From NCBI GenBank assembly GCA_020746995.1, contig JAGPXD010000007.1:1798001-1862000 (forward strand): 64,000 nucleotides of DNA. Direction: 5' to 3'. Of the stretch, positions 35,448-47,288 are shown piece by piece (positions within the stretch are counted from its first letter, which is position 1; each line of letters begins with the position of its first letter). The notes beneath the pieces are model-generated. The model did no database searches. It worked only from the letters and a program-made list of their open reading frames with translations, and was not told the origin of the DNA. The translations under genes were made by a program, and so were the position numbers. The DNA comes from Plectosphaerella cucumerina. Its lineage: Eukaryota; Ascomycota; Sordariomycetes; Glomerellales; Plectosphaerellaceae.

Positions 35448-35940
35448 GGCTTCGGTTTCGATGTGCAGCAGCTGATGAGGTTTTGGTGGCGAGTCGCGGT
35501 GCAAAGAAGCAGGGTCTGGCGGGTGTCTCTCGAGAGAAGACTGCCTTCAGTCAAGTGTTGGTCTGGTTGGGCTTGGGCGACTAGATATCCAGACGTGAAA
35601 TCTGAGTCTCCGCGACCTGGGTGGCGGCGGTTCGAGAAGAGTCGCAGGCGGCCGTGCAGCTGGGGTTGTTGGCGTCGGCCAGGCGCCCAAGTCTTATCAG
35701 AGATAGGCGGCGGCGGAGGGGCCAAAGTCACATGACAGATTCACCAGCCACACCACCTGCACCGCCTCTAATGGGTCCCATGCCCCCACCTTCCCATCAT
35801 TCGCTAGCCTGGCTACTTCCCGAAAACCCTACGCCCACAGCAAAAATCCATTTCAGACGTGCCTCCTTACGCTCTTGAGATCTCGCAAGCCTCACAACCC
35901 ACCACCCATCACCGACGTCGAGCCGACAACAACCGCCACG
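35448..35940. promoter_or_regulatory. Divergent promoter SDE2 / RPS10
   Basis: 493 bases between two starts. TCTTATCAGAGATA at about 35692-35705 pairs two inverted GATA-type cores. The last ~150 bases before RPS10 are C-rich and pyrimidine-rich, as for other ribosomal protein genes. Confidence 0.45.
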
Positions 35941-36657
35941 ATGTTGATGCCCAAGGCTGACCGCAAGAAGATCCACGAGGTTAGCAGCCGCCGCGCGAGA
36001 AATTGTCCCCGGCCACCCGTCGGCCGGGGGCACTTTGATTGAAAGCAAAAGACAATATGAGGAATTGGGGCTAACTAGGATTCTTCTCTGCGAACAGTAC
36101 CTCTTCCGCGAGGGCGTCCTCGTGGCCGCGAAGGACTTCAACCTTCCCAAGCACCCCGATATCGACACCAAGAACCTCTACGTCGTCAAGGCCATGCAGT
36201 CGCTCAACTCCCGCGGCTACGTCAAGACCCAGTTCTCGTGGCAATACTACTACTACACCCTCACCCCCGAGGGTCTCGACTACCTGCGCGAGTGGCTCCA
36301 CCTGCCCGCCGAGATCGTTCCTGCCACCCACATCAAGCAGCAGCGGTCCCACGCTCCTCCCCGCGGCATGATGGGCGGCGAGGGCGAGCGCGAGCGCAGG
36401 CCGTTCGGCGGCCGTGGTGGCCGTGGCGGCGACCGGGGCGGTGACCGCGAGGGCGGCTACCGTCGCCGTGATGCTGGTGAGGGCGGCAAGGAGGGTGGTG
36501 CTCCCGGTGGCTTCGAGCCTTCTTTGTAAGGAATCTCCCTTCGCACCGATGGGCGAGCCGGCACTTTGGCTGGCACATCTGCATCGCATCCCGCTAACAT
36601 TATCCTCGCAGCCGTGGTGGCTTCGGCCGTGGCCGTGGTGCCGCCCCTTCTTCGTAA
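35941..36657 (+). CDS. rps10: 40S ribosomal protein S10 (eS10)
   Basis: Component of the 40S head near the mRNA entry. Exons 35941..35979, 36098..36525 and 36612..36657 give 170 residues. The winged-helix S10/plectin domain spans residues 1 to about 100 (MLMPKADRKKIHE, then YLFREGVLVAAKDF, and SRGYVKTQFSWQYYYYTLT), followed by a Gly/Arg-rich tail (GGRGGRGGDRGGDRE) that ends RGGFGRGRGAAPSS. The early intron after codon 13 and a second one just before the last 15 codons are typical of fungal ribosomal protein genes. Codon use is highly biased, fitting strong expression. The tail resembles RGG boxes that are often methylated. Confidence 0.97.
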
Positions 36658-39634
36658 ACACTCTTTACGGAGAACGAATGACGATTTCCTAACGGCTTTC
36701 ACTCTCGCGACGCATTGGCGAAAATCCAGAAAAGGCACCGACATGTATTCTAAAAAAGTGGAGGGCCGGAATCATCGCACGTCGGTTCACGTCACTGACA
36801 TCGGGGGAAAACATCGTGGGGAGTTTGGAGGGTAGATCCTCGGACATCGCGTTTGCATCAACGGACAATTTCTTCGCAAGCAAACCCAGAAAAAGGGCAC
36901 GACAAGGCGTCGGCCGTGACTTGAGCGTCCGTCGTGATGTATCCAGGTCGTCAAGAGTGGTCGGAGGATGGAACGGGGAGATGGTCGGGGAGGCGCATGA
37001 GATGTCCGCAGGACACCATGAGAACAAATGCCACAATCCCGAATTGGGTCCATGACTGTTCGTGTCGTTCGGTGATGATGCAGTGACTTTGCCCACTGTT
37101 CTCTCGCTTTCTGAGCATGAGCTCAGGAGACTGACAGGATGAGACTCGGGCGTGAGGTGGAGCTAGCTACGGAGGCATTGGCTGGCCTCAGCATATCATG
37201 TACGAAGTGGCGGTGACCCGGCCGAGTCTCCGTGTCAATCTTCGGCAGAACAGATGGTGGGGAGACAGTTGGCGTGGGAAACGAGCTGCGTATCAGCGGC
37301 CGGAAGAAGGAAGCTGTCTATTCACCGGCGTGGGTGCAGCACGTATCATACGTCTGTCTGTCTGATACCCGAGATTAACAGCTTGGGCTCCCAGAGGTGC
37401 CCATCATTGATAGACGCTGGCTCAAACCATGCAATCAGGTGAGCCTCGATGCAAGCACCGTCAGGTTGTCAAGTCAGCTGGCGAGTCTTATGTCTCGTCG
37501 ATGCCCTGGATCTAGTCCCTGCAGCGGGAGACGGAGATGGGAAGAAACAGCCAGCCCTGGTGAATGAGCTGAGACGCACGAGAATATGCAAGGCCAACAT
37601 CTTCCCCCGCGTTTCTCAACGCCGCCACCGGGGTTTCAACCCAAGAAAAGACATGACATGACATGATGACTTGAGATTTTGCTCGACCCTTTCCGCCTCC
37701 ATGCTTTCCCTCACTTCTGGTGCCCGCGGATGCGTTGGCTCTTGGCACAAATGTCCCCCTTGCAGAAATCAATTTATGATCTCCATCCGTCATCTGACCA
37801 TGGCTGGGTTCCGAGTGTCTCACACCCCGAGGACGGGGATGCGGCAGGATCAGAATGCCCAGACAGCCAACGGTAGAGGGCGGTTATTTGTTGAGGTCCT
37901 CTTCGACAGCACCCGGTGTGTGTTCAATGAATGCACTACTGCGACTCGTCCACCGGTGTGTCTTACCCCCAACGCATCCCCGCGAGGCCATCCACGCCCA
38001 CCTCGAGTTTCAATGGCGGGGTTCAGGATATGTGCGTGGTCGTCATGGTGGTGCGCCAATCGACCCCAGACGGCTTCCGCTGTCCGAGTGCCAGGCAGAG
38101 GGAGTGCTGTCGGACCCGAAGATCCAAGCTACGGTACCCCTCCTTCTGTTTCTGGCAGCACCACGACGGCAGGCCACTGGCACTGCATGTTGGCCTGTGG
38201 AGTGTCGTCGTGCATCCGTGTTGGACCGACCATCACGCCCGAGGCCGGGGAGGTCGGGACCTGGTGCATGGCTCTCTGCCACTGCAGACAGATATGCGGC
38301 GCCATGTCATGTTGGAACGCTGCGCCATGGATTGCCGGTGCTGCGAAGGTGAGGCGAGGTGAAGTGGTGTGTGCCAGCTCCGGCTTGGCCTGCTTTGCCC
38401 CTCACACATTTGTTTTCTTCTTCCCAAATCCTCTCGAGTTTTCTGTCCTGCATTGCCTGCTCAAGAAAAAAACGCCCACAACTTGAAGACGCTCCTTAGT
38501 GTTCTAGCTCTGTGAACCGACGACGGTCTCGACTCGCTTGGCAGGCCCCAGCTGCACATGCTTCTCCACGACATCGAGAATCGCCCTGGGAATCAGCACT
38601 TCCACAAGTTCCGCCTGTGGGCCTGATGCCAATGCCAGGGAAACGGACCGTCCCCCGGGAGGGGCACCAGGAAGCTTCAAGCCCACTGGCACCGCGGACC
38701 CCCCTGGACATCGGTACGGTGACGTCCAGTGCTCCACCAAGAGCGATGAACCACCCCATCATCCCCCGTCCCGTCTCCCACCTCGAGCTCATCCTGAGCT
38801 CATCCATTGATACAGACCGGACCAGACCATTGCCAGACAACAGACCAGATTCCGACCCATGCAACTTGCTTTGAAATGTCAATGAACCCGCGGCCCTTCC
38901 GCCGGCTGCCGGCGCTGTGCGATGAAAGTCGGTCTGCCTCCGAGTCACCTCAGCCTTTTTTTTTTTTTGCCCCTCCTCCCCCTGCCCCTCATCCCCGATC
39001 TCCATTCTCGAGCATCGGTTGTCTGACTGACCTGAATGTACCGCCCGCACCGCCCGCTCTCTTGCTCGCTTCATCCCACCCGATGATCCCACCCAACCCA
39101 GAAGCTTGCCTGCGCTAGCCAGCCGGAGGGGGCACAATGGCTCGCGCCCACACCCCTGGTCCCATCCCATCGGGCTGCGAGGGAAGCAAAGCAGAGTTTA
39201 CGAGCTGTGCCAGTGTGAGGGGGGCAAGGCAGGCAGAGCTTTGAAACTGGCAGTGAGCCCGGTGCCGCCGCCACCCACCCCCAAGCTTGGCTCCCCTCCA
39301 TCCATCCCTCGCTGTGCAGCAGTGTGCTGCAGTGGCCCCTCCCTCCCTCGCCCTCCCCGCGGCGCTTATGTGGACGTCGCCCGTTTCTGTGACGATGAGA
39401 CTAGTGATGCCGGGGACCTGGGAAGTGCCGCCTATGTGCTGCCCAGGTCAGAGGTCAGATTGGAGGGGTAGGCAAGCTATAAAAAGGGTGAGGACATCCT
39501 CCCCAGCCATTGTGACGTCTCCCGCCCTTCTTCCTGCTCTTCCTGTCTTCTACACGCCTGGAAACTACTGTTCTTCCTCCTTGTACTTCGAACATACCCA
39601 GAACACCTAATCGAACCCGTCAACTTCAGTCAAG
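36658..39634. other. Gene-free 3 kb upstream of the dehydrogenase
   Basis: Between RPS10 and the dehydrogenase, both rightward. It contains a T tract near 38957, C/T-rich blocks around 38950-39060 and 39280-39370, and a TATA box at the right end. Open frames here show no conserved features. A long upstream region suits a regulated metabolic gene. Confidence 0.45.
39459..39486 (+). promoter_or_regulatory. TATA box and inverted CCAAT box of dehydrogenase
   Basis: TATAAAAAG at 39478-39486 lies 149 bases before the ATG, and ATTGG (an inverted CCAAT box) lies at 39459-39463. This is the clearest TATA-type core promoter in the window and suggests inducible expression. Confidence 0.55.
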
Positions 39635-41022
39635 ATGCCTAGCCTCCCCAAGACCATGAAGGCTCTCCGGTATGTCATCCCGCAGCCATTGTCATGTCAA
39701 AATGGCCCACCTCGATTGCCATAGCTCTTAGGACCACGACTGGATGAGAATTGCTTCTAACTATATGACTACTAGCTACGAGAAGCCCGAGGACTTCTCC
39801 ATTGTCGAGGTCCCTCTCCCCGAGCTGCGCGAGAACGATGTCCTGGTCAAGGTTAGGGCATGCGGTGTCTGCGGAACCGGTATGTAAAGCACAACCCCCC
39901 GGAGTAGCAGACCATTTACTAACACCCATCTCACAGACCTGGTATGAACCTGAACCTACGAGTCACCACGGAAAACACAACTAACACAACACCAGCACAT
40001 CCACGAGGGCGAGTTCATCGCCAAGTTCCCCTTGATCCCCGGCCACGAGACCGTCGGCGTCATCGCCGCCGTCGGCCCCAAGGTCAAGGACTTCAAGGTG
40101 GGCGACCGCGTGGCCGCCGACAACAGCGAGCTCTGCAACGAGTGCTTCTACTGCCGCCGCGGCGAGCTCCTGCTCTGCGAGGACTTCCAGGCCCACGGCG
40201 TCACCATGAACGGCGGCTTCGCCGAGTACTGCGCCTACCCCGCCGGCAAGGTGTTCAAGATCCACAACCTGACCGACGTCGACGCGACCCTGCTCGAGCC
40301 CGCCTCGTGCGCCTGCCACGGCCTCGACAAGATCCGCCCCCGCCTGGGCTCCAGCGTGCTCATGTTCGGCGCGGGCCCCACGGGCCTGATGCTGGCCCAG
40401 CTGATGCGTCACAACGGCGGCTGCAACGTCACCATTGCCGCGCCCCAGGGCCTCAAGATGGACCTGGCCAAGAGCCTCGGTGCCGCCGACCACTACATCG
40501 AGCTGTCTCGCAGCGACCCCGAGGCCCAGTTCTCCAAGCTGAAGCAGGACAACCCCTACGGCTTCGACGTTGTCGTCGAGGCCACCGGCTCGACCAAAAT
40601 CCTGGAGGATGCCATCCACTACGTCCGCCGTGGTGGCAAGCTCGTCGTTTACGGGTAGGTCCTCCGCTTTGGTGGCATATTCAATGATGACCATGTGCTG
40701 ATATGACTTGATAGCGTCTACTCCGACTCTGCCAGGGTCACCTGGCCCCCTTCGAAGATTTTCGGCGACGAGATCACCATTCTTGGTTCTTTCTCCGAGA
40801 CTTACATGTTCCGTACGTTATTTCATCGTCGACTTGGAAGTGCTGATGTGCTAATACTTTGCAGCCGCCACCATCGACTACCTCGACAGCGGCAAGGTCA
40901 AGACGGAGGGCATCGTCAACAAGACGTTCAAGCTGGAGCAGTTCGGCGAAGCCCTCGAGAGCATCCGGAACAAGAGCGCCATCAAGGCAGCCATCGTCTT
41001 CGACGACGCCACCGGCGTGTAA
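39635..41022 (+). CDS. Zinc polyol/alcohol dehydrogenase (arabinitol type)
   Basis: Medium-chain zinc dehydrogenase of 352 residues, probably oxidising a sugar alcohol such as D-arabinitol or sorbitol with NAD(P)+. Exons are 39635..39669, 39776..39879, 39937..39941, 39996..40654, 40715..40812 and 40865..41022. The third exon is only 5 bases yet is needed: it supplies Asp-Leu in CGVCGTDLHIHEG and keeps the frame. Cys44 and the GHE motif (PGHETVG) bind catalytic zinc; four cysteines in CNECFYCRRGELLLC bind structural zinc; GAGPTGLM is the nucleotide loop. The exact substrate is not fixed by sequence; threonine or other alcohol dehydrogenases are alternatives. It stands alone behind a 3-kb upstream region with a TATA box. 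Confidence 0.9.
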
Positions 41023-42174
41023 GCAGGTTATTTTCCTGTCGTAGTTTCATCGGGTCACGGCGTCGAGGTATGGGCATGGGCATTGGCGTGAGGCATGGGT
41101 AACGGCGAAGAAGGTGGTGCTGGCGCGAGGGCGCGTGTTGTGATGATTGATGATGACATTGACCGAAAAGCAAGATGTATAACCAGAATAAAATTGTAGT
41201 TGAAAGCCAGCGCAGCGTAGTATCCGGGATGATGCTGAGAGCTTATCCTCTCAAATGCCAAGCCGATGACCAGGACCCTGCATCAAAGTCCGGGCCCAGG
41301 GGAGCGATGACGGTTGTGACGGCACAAACAACACAACGTGTGCAGCACGGACCTCAGGAGATTAAGAAGACATCGTCGTGTCAATTAATAGTTCCTCCGC
41401 CGCCCGAATACGAGGCTGCCCGCGGGGTCCGTACGGGATTGGGCCCCAGGAAGCCTTGGCTCTGCTCAACCTAAGGTAAGCCAGGGCATTGTTCATGCAA
41501 TGCAGCGGGATCCCGCTTGCTGGTGCCGGTGCGCACCGGTGCTTCAAAGGTCCCCAATGACCCCATCCTCCATTCATTCGACGTCGGCAGAGAAGCCCTC
41601 CGAAGCCACCTTCCCGAGACACGACGCTGCATCCGACGACTGCGTAGCGAGACACGGCATCGAGTAGTGCGAATTGATATCCGACAGTGACACCCCGACG
41701 CATGCCTCGCAGCCTCGGTACGGCATTGATCGACAGGACGGACTGACCCAACACGCGAGTCGAGTCGCTGCCACCCACTCGGCCGCTGTGCCGTCACCGT
41801 CACGGCGTCAGCGGCGGACAACCACCCCGTCGGAAACTACCGACTACGCCAGGGCAAGGTACCAAAGACAGAGACAACCACTGGCAGGCTTTCTAGGCGA
41901 ACGACTAGAGCGACGACTCGAGGCCAAGATCTTACTACGAGTACCCCCGCCTCGTAGCGGAGGGCAGTGACGACTGGACGTTCGGGAACCTGCGACTGCC
42001 TCTGTCTCCCTCGCTTTTCTCGACGCACCTGCTGCATGGCTCGCGGGAAGGCGCCACCCTGCTGCTCCAGCTCCAGCCCAAGCGTGGTACCCAAAACGAT
42101 ACCGTAGCCTCGCGAGCACGGCAGGCAGGCAGACAGGCAGACAGGCAGACAAACGCTCCTTCCGTGTGCCCACC
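41023..42174. other. Intergenic: dehydrogenase 3' end and HUL4 promoter
   Basis: 1.15 kb between two rightward genes. The right end contains a CAGG/CAGA repeat. No gene is supported; the open frames on both strands lack conserved motifs. Confidence 0.45.
42118..42151 (+). repeat. CAGG/CAGA tetranucleotide repeat in HUL4 leader
   Basis: About eight consecutive 4-base units alternating between CAGG and CAGA, ending 24 bases before the HUL4 start codon. It is a potential length-variable leader element. Confidence 0.75.
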
Positions 42175-45100
42175 ATGGCCCCTCCTCAGCCGACACGACG
42201 TCCGCCTCCCGCCGCACAATCATGGCAGGACGTCGACTTGAACCGTCCGCTCCCTCCTCTGCCATCGCCCTCTCCACCACCACCCTCCCACGAACTGGTC
42301 GCGCGACTGCACAACACCTCACTGAATGTGCCGCCTAGGCAGCTCACCGGCCTGCCCGACTTCCACCTCCCAGACCACTCTCAGCTCAACTCGAAGCCGG
42401 CGGCAGCTGACTCGAGCTCCTCCGAATCCGACTTCCACCCCTCTAGACCCCGCCGCCCGAACCATTCGAGATCCATGAGCCACCCGTTCCCTTCTTTGTT
42501 CTCCAGCAAAAAGAAGCAGCCCGACTTCTCGGACGATTCCGACGATGACATCCTCGTTCCCGTAAACTCGACCAGGCAACCTCCTCATCAACCCACGCGC
42601 GGCCATACAAAAGGAATAATGGCCAACGGAAGCCGAGACTTCGCCACGGGCAATTGCATGACCTGCAATGCCCTCGTGCGCTGGCCGAGGGACCTCCGCG
42701 TCTTCAAGTGCACCGTCTGCGTCACCATCAACGACCTCAGACCCATTGAACACACCGAGCACCGGCCAGACGGGGGTTCCAAGTGGCTAAGAGGCCAGGC
42801 GCAAGCCCAGACTCACCACCACGCACCTACGGGTCAAGGGGCACCCGTCTCGTCCCCCTCGAACTCGACCCCCAATGCCTCTGGTCGCCAAGCCGACAGA
42901 CCAGAACCCAGGGACATTTCTCTCGAATATACCAAGGCCCTTGTGCAACGGTGCATCCGTTCCTACCTGGTCAGGGCGGTTCACAAGACGGGATACGACG
43001 CATCCGCTCCTGTACATACGCCCGCTACACCCGCACCCTCCGACTTTCACGGCGAACCGCAGGACACTCTTGGACCAGACCACGGCCGGCTCCTGCACCC
43101 GCCTGCTCACTTTCCGGCGCCGCCCAGGCCTCTACCCGCCTGGGGCACGACCCCCGACTCGCCCTCGAGGTATCTGTTCAGCGAGCAACCTACGCTTCAC
43201 CCACTACCTAACCGGGGGGGCTCCCCTATGAGGTCATACTCGTCGTCTTACCCCGAACGCTCGGCGGCGATCCAGACGTTGCTGCCCGAGCCCACGAGCC
43301 GGCCACCTCCAGACGCCAATCGGCCCCTGGAACCCGATGTCAGGCGCATCTTCAAGCCACTCGAAGACTACATCGTGGCGTGCCTGAGTTCGTTCGCTTG
43401 TGTCAACTCTTCATTCCTCGTCCGCCGCTCTGCGCCTCCAGTGCCGGCTAGCGACTCGCCTAGAAAGCCGTCTCCTACCGCTAGACAGGATAGTCGACAC
43501 CAGGAAGGCGACAACATCTGTGACCTCGACCCAAAGCTCCTCTTGTTGGGCAACTTTGCTGAAAACGGCACGTGGTGGACAGGCGACCAAGTCGACGGCC
43601 GCGAGAATGCGAAGCCAGAGCAACGCCGGTCTCCCCGACCAGGGGCGCACATGGTCACGTCGCGATCCCCTCACATCAACTGGGAGCAGGTGGCGGTCTG
43701 GTATGATACCGTCATCAGCGCAGCCGAGACATGGACGTCAGTCTACGATGACCTCTACCGATTGGAGTCCTTCAACCCCCTCTCCGCAGAGGTGCTCGAC
43801 GAGATTGAGCACGACCTACTTGCGGCGCAGGAGCATGTCCAGCGGACACTACTAAAGGCGACGGAGGTACTTCTCAAACGCCCAGGACGACCAATGGCCG
43901 ATCCAGATGATGTCAGGTTCCTCCTGATCCTCATGGCGAACCCCCTATTGCACGCCAACGCTCGGTATTTCCGGGGCACGCGACAGGGACCCGGAACCGC
44001 AGATGCACAGGTGGGAATTCGTGGCGGTCCTGTCTCCGGGCAACATTCGGGCGTTATTAAGCGTATCGTCGGCCTGATAGCCAACTCGTCAAATGCGTGC
44101 CATGCTCATTTGACGGCCTGGTTTGCCCGGTTCTCGGAGTCCAGGTTTCTTCAAACAAAGGACTTCGTCAGCGGGTACTTAACGTACAGAATGCTGCGAC
44201 AGGAGGGCAAAAAACAAGATGGCAAGTTCGATATCACCAGCGGTCTCATTCCCAGCATGGGCGTAGGCCAGTCTGCCGCATCGCTGCACGCGGCTCTCGG
44301 CACTTCGAGATCCTCGAAGCAGCAGAAACAACAGCCGAAGAAGAAGCCAGTATATCACGAGGACTGGCAGATCCGTGCGGCATCCCGTGTTCTGTCGCTG
44401 CTCTTCGCCGCCAACAACAGCCAGGCCAGACGGAGCGAAAGCCACCCCGGCGACCCGGCCCCCGTCCTGCGTGACGGTATACAAGCACAAGACCGGCGGC
44501 TTCACATCAGTGACTTTTACATCAGCATGATCGACTATGCCGACCTCATCGCCGATTTCGACGCGTGGGAATCGAAAAGGGGCAAATTCGCCTTCTGCCA
44601 GTACCCCTTCTTGCTGAGCATGTGGGCCAAGACTCAGATTCTGGAGCACGACGCTCGTCGCCAGATGATGAGCAAAGCGAGGGATGCCTTTTTCGACAGC
44701 ATCATGACCCGAAAGAACGTCACGCAATACTTGACGCTCGATGTCCGGCGGGACTGTCTCGTTGAGGACAGCTTGACATCGGTGAGCGAGGTGATTGGCA
44801 GCGGCAGCGAGGATATCAAGAAGCGCCTTCGCATCGTCTTCAAGGGCGAAGAAGGATACGACGCTGGCGGTCTTCGCAAAGAATGGTTCTTGCTCCTCGT
44901 CAGAGAAGTCTTCAATCCCGATCACGGTAGGTCGCACTGGCCCCTGACCAAACTGCACCACTGACGAACGACCTTGCAGGGCTATTTACGTACGACGAGG
45001 ACTCGCAGTTCTGCTACTTCAACCCAAACTCCTTTGAGACATCTGACCAGTTCTTCCTCGTGGGCGTGGTCCTCGGATTGGCAATCTACAACTCGACCAT

Positions 45101-45902
45101 TCTGGACGTAGCACTGCCCCCATTTGCCTACCGCAAGTTATTGGCGGCAGCACCAGCATCGTCCGTCGGGATCTCAAATCAACCGCGGCCGGCGGTGACC
45201 TATGGCCTGGAAGACCTGGCCGAGTTTCGACCACGACTCGCCATGGGCTTGAAGCAGCTTCTTGAGTATGACGGGGACGTGGAAGAAACATTTGGTCTCG
45301 ACTTTGTGGTCCCCGTTGAGAAGTACGGCACAACATCATACATCCCGCTCTGCCCAGGAGGCGAGCACAGGCCGGTGACGGCGGCGAATCGTAGGGAGTT
45401 TGTCGACTTGTACATCAGGTACCTGCTGGACACGGCCGTGACGCGGCAGTTTGAGCCTTTCAAACGAGGCTTCTACACCGTTTGTGGAGGCAACGCCTTT
45501 TCCCTGTTCAGGCCTGAGGAGATCGAGCTCCTTGTTCGGGGCTCGGATGCCGCCTTGGACGTGGACGCTCTCAGAGGCGTCGCCGAGTACGACAACTGGG
45601 GGACAAAGCGGCCAGACGGAACGGAGCCGGTCCTGGACTGGTTCTGGGACACGTTCAAAAACGCAATGCCACAGGAGCAGCGCAAACTGCTCCTCTTCAT
45701 CACTGGAAGCGACCGGGTCCCCGCTATGGGCGCGGCCCTCCTGCCCATCAAAATCTCATGTCTTGGCGACGATGACGACAGATACCCGATTGCGCGGACT
45801 TGTTTCAACATGTTGGCTTTACGGCGCTACAAGACTCGGGAACGGCTGGAACACATGCTTTGGACGGCGGTCCATGAGAGTGAAGGATTTGGCCTGAAAT
45901 GA
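42175..45902 (+). CDS. hul4: HECT E3 ubiquitin ligase, HUL4 type
   Basis: Exons 42175..44926 and 44980..45902 (53-base intron) give 1224 residues. The N-terminal third is Pro/Ser-rich and disordered, then a small zinc-ribbon-like element (GNCMTCNALVRW followed by FKCTVCVTINDL) with two CxxC pairs. The C-terminal ~380 residues are the HECT domain: FKGEEGYDAGGLRKEW, LVGVVLGLAIYNST, KRGFYTVCGG and the catalytic loop ARTCFNMLALRRY, with the thioester cysteine at residue 1192, 33 from the end. HECT ligases transfer ubiquitin from E2 through this cysteine. Similarity to yeast Hul4, which acts in quality control with TRAMP, is inferred from the zinc element plus HECT layout. The ATG at 42175 is used since the slightly longer frame begins at GTG. 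Confidence 0.92.
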
Positions 45903-46189
45903 GAGCAAGGCTTCATCTGTCAGGTGTCTTTGGCATCAACTGGAACGGCGTTTCTTGGTCCCTGTACTAGGCTTTTGGGCATTTTGGTATTTGCATCTTG
46001 CGACAAGCGGGCTTCGACGTCTTCTGGATTGTTGCTGCCCGGCGCGGCCGGTGTGCTGCATCACGATTGGCATCAATCTATAGCATTACCAGATCGCTCT
46101 GGCGACCGCCCTTGAAACGTCTTGTAATGTTGTTTTTACATGTACAGATGATGATACACTAGGCCCAACGGCACATTGGCGAGGGCGTC

Positions 46190-46980
46190 TCATGAGGTGG
46201 AGGCCGATTCTCTGGCCTTGCGCAACATATCCTGCTCCTTCTTGATCTCGTCACGGTAGGCCTGGACTATTTTGCGGTCCTTCTCGGCCTGGACGAGGAA
46301 CTCCTCGACGGACTTGATCTCTTCGAGCTGTTCGGGGGTGAAAACGACGGGCTTCGCTTGCGTCTGTGCCATGAATTGCTGTAGGATGTCGTCCGAGTGC
46401 TTGTGCTTCATGTCGATCTTGACGACGCGCTCGTCGGCGGCGGGGGCGACAGCCTTTGACGTGTCTGTGGCGGAGGAGGGAGGCTGGATGCGGTTGGCCG
46501 TCTCGGCGGCGGCGGCGTTGCGGAAGTAGATGGTCATTGTGGCGGCGCCCTCGGTGTTTTCCTTGCGGTTGACGATCATGGGGATGCCGGGGTTGTGGTA
46601 TTTCAGCCGTGGGAGGTGCTCGCGCCAGAATTTCCTGGGGTGAGGCCGGATGTTAGCATGGAGGAAGCAAAGGGTAGAATAGAAGGTGGGTGGTATGTAC
46701 TTGGGGCCCATGTTTCCGTTCGCCGTCTTGATCGCAAACTCCATGTGTATCCTTGTGATTGAAGGGGAGACAGTGACGGCGCTAGGACCGTAGTGTATGG
46801 TGTGCATCTGGGCATCGTCAGTGTCGTCGTCGGAGGGCATTCGAGGCGTGGATGAGGTTTAGGACGTACCCGCTGGGATGAGGTTAGCGAAGGCTCAATA
46901 CTCAATTGATCGAGGATCGGGGGTAGAGAGCTTACCTGGCGGAGCCTGTTCCATCGTGATGTCGCTCCTGAGCCGGTCAT
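46190..46980 (-). CDS. mrp49: Mitochondrial ribosomal protein MRP49
   Basis: Exons 46980..46936, 46807..46701 and 46634..46190 (introns 128 and 66 bases) give 198 residues with an L51/S25/CI-B8 thioredoxin-like domain. Diagnostic stretches are RLRQMHTIHYGPSAV, ITRIHMEFA, GNMGPKKFWREHLPRLKYHNP and IPMIVNR, matching mitoribosomal Mrp49. The C-terminal third is a charged helix, longer than in yeast. A 3-base exon at about 46870 between two possible introns was considered but would add an extra Arg in a conserved block, so one intron is preferred. It is encoded back-to-back with GEP3, a mitoribosome assembly GTPase. Confidence 0.9.
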
Positions 46981-47288
46981 CTTGAAGGCTGGATCACAGG
47001 TTGGGGCTGGATCCTCTGGGTTCTGTCAGGACTGGAGGTCTCGTCTCTCGAGTCGCGTGGTTCTTCTGCATCACCAAAAATTGTCCCCCGTCGACGGCGG
47101 TCCGGAGTTTGCCCGGCCTGTGCTAGACCCCCCGGGACGCTAAGGTACAGCGCGCGATGATCCCTGAAGCTGCTGCTTGCTTATCTTATCAGCGGCCAGG
47201 GGATCTTGATTTTTTGGGTGTCGCGTGTTTCGAGAGTTCCTCTGTCACCTTTCTAAGTGTGCCTTGGACCAGTTTTTCCACCCCCAAA
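46981..47288. promoter_or_regulatory. Bidirectional promoter for two mitoribosome genes
   Basis: 308 bases between the MRP49 and GEP3 start codons. CTTATCTTATC lies at about 47177-47187, identical to the motif upstream of GET2. No room remains for another gene. Confidence 0.5.

Noticed and set aside
37671..38486. A 271-codon + strand open frame upstream of the dehydrogenase
   Set aside because: No conserved motif, no sensible splice partners, and overlapping frames of similar length in other registers.
46860..46880. A 3-base exon (CGG) in MRP49 between two potential introns
   Set aside because: It would insert one Arg into the conserved RLRQMHTIHYGP block; a single 128-base intron gives the expected alignment.
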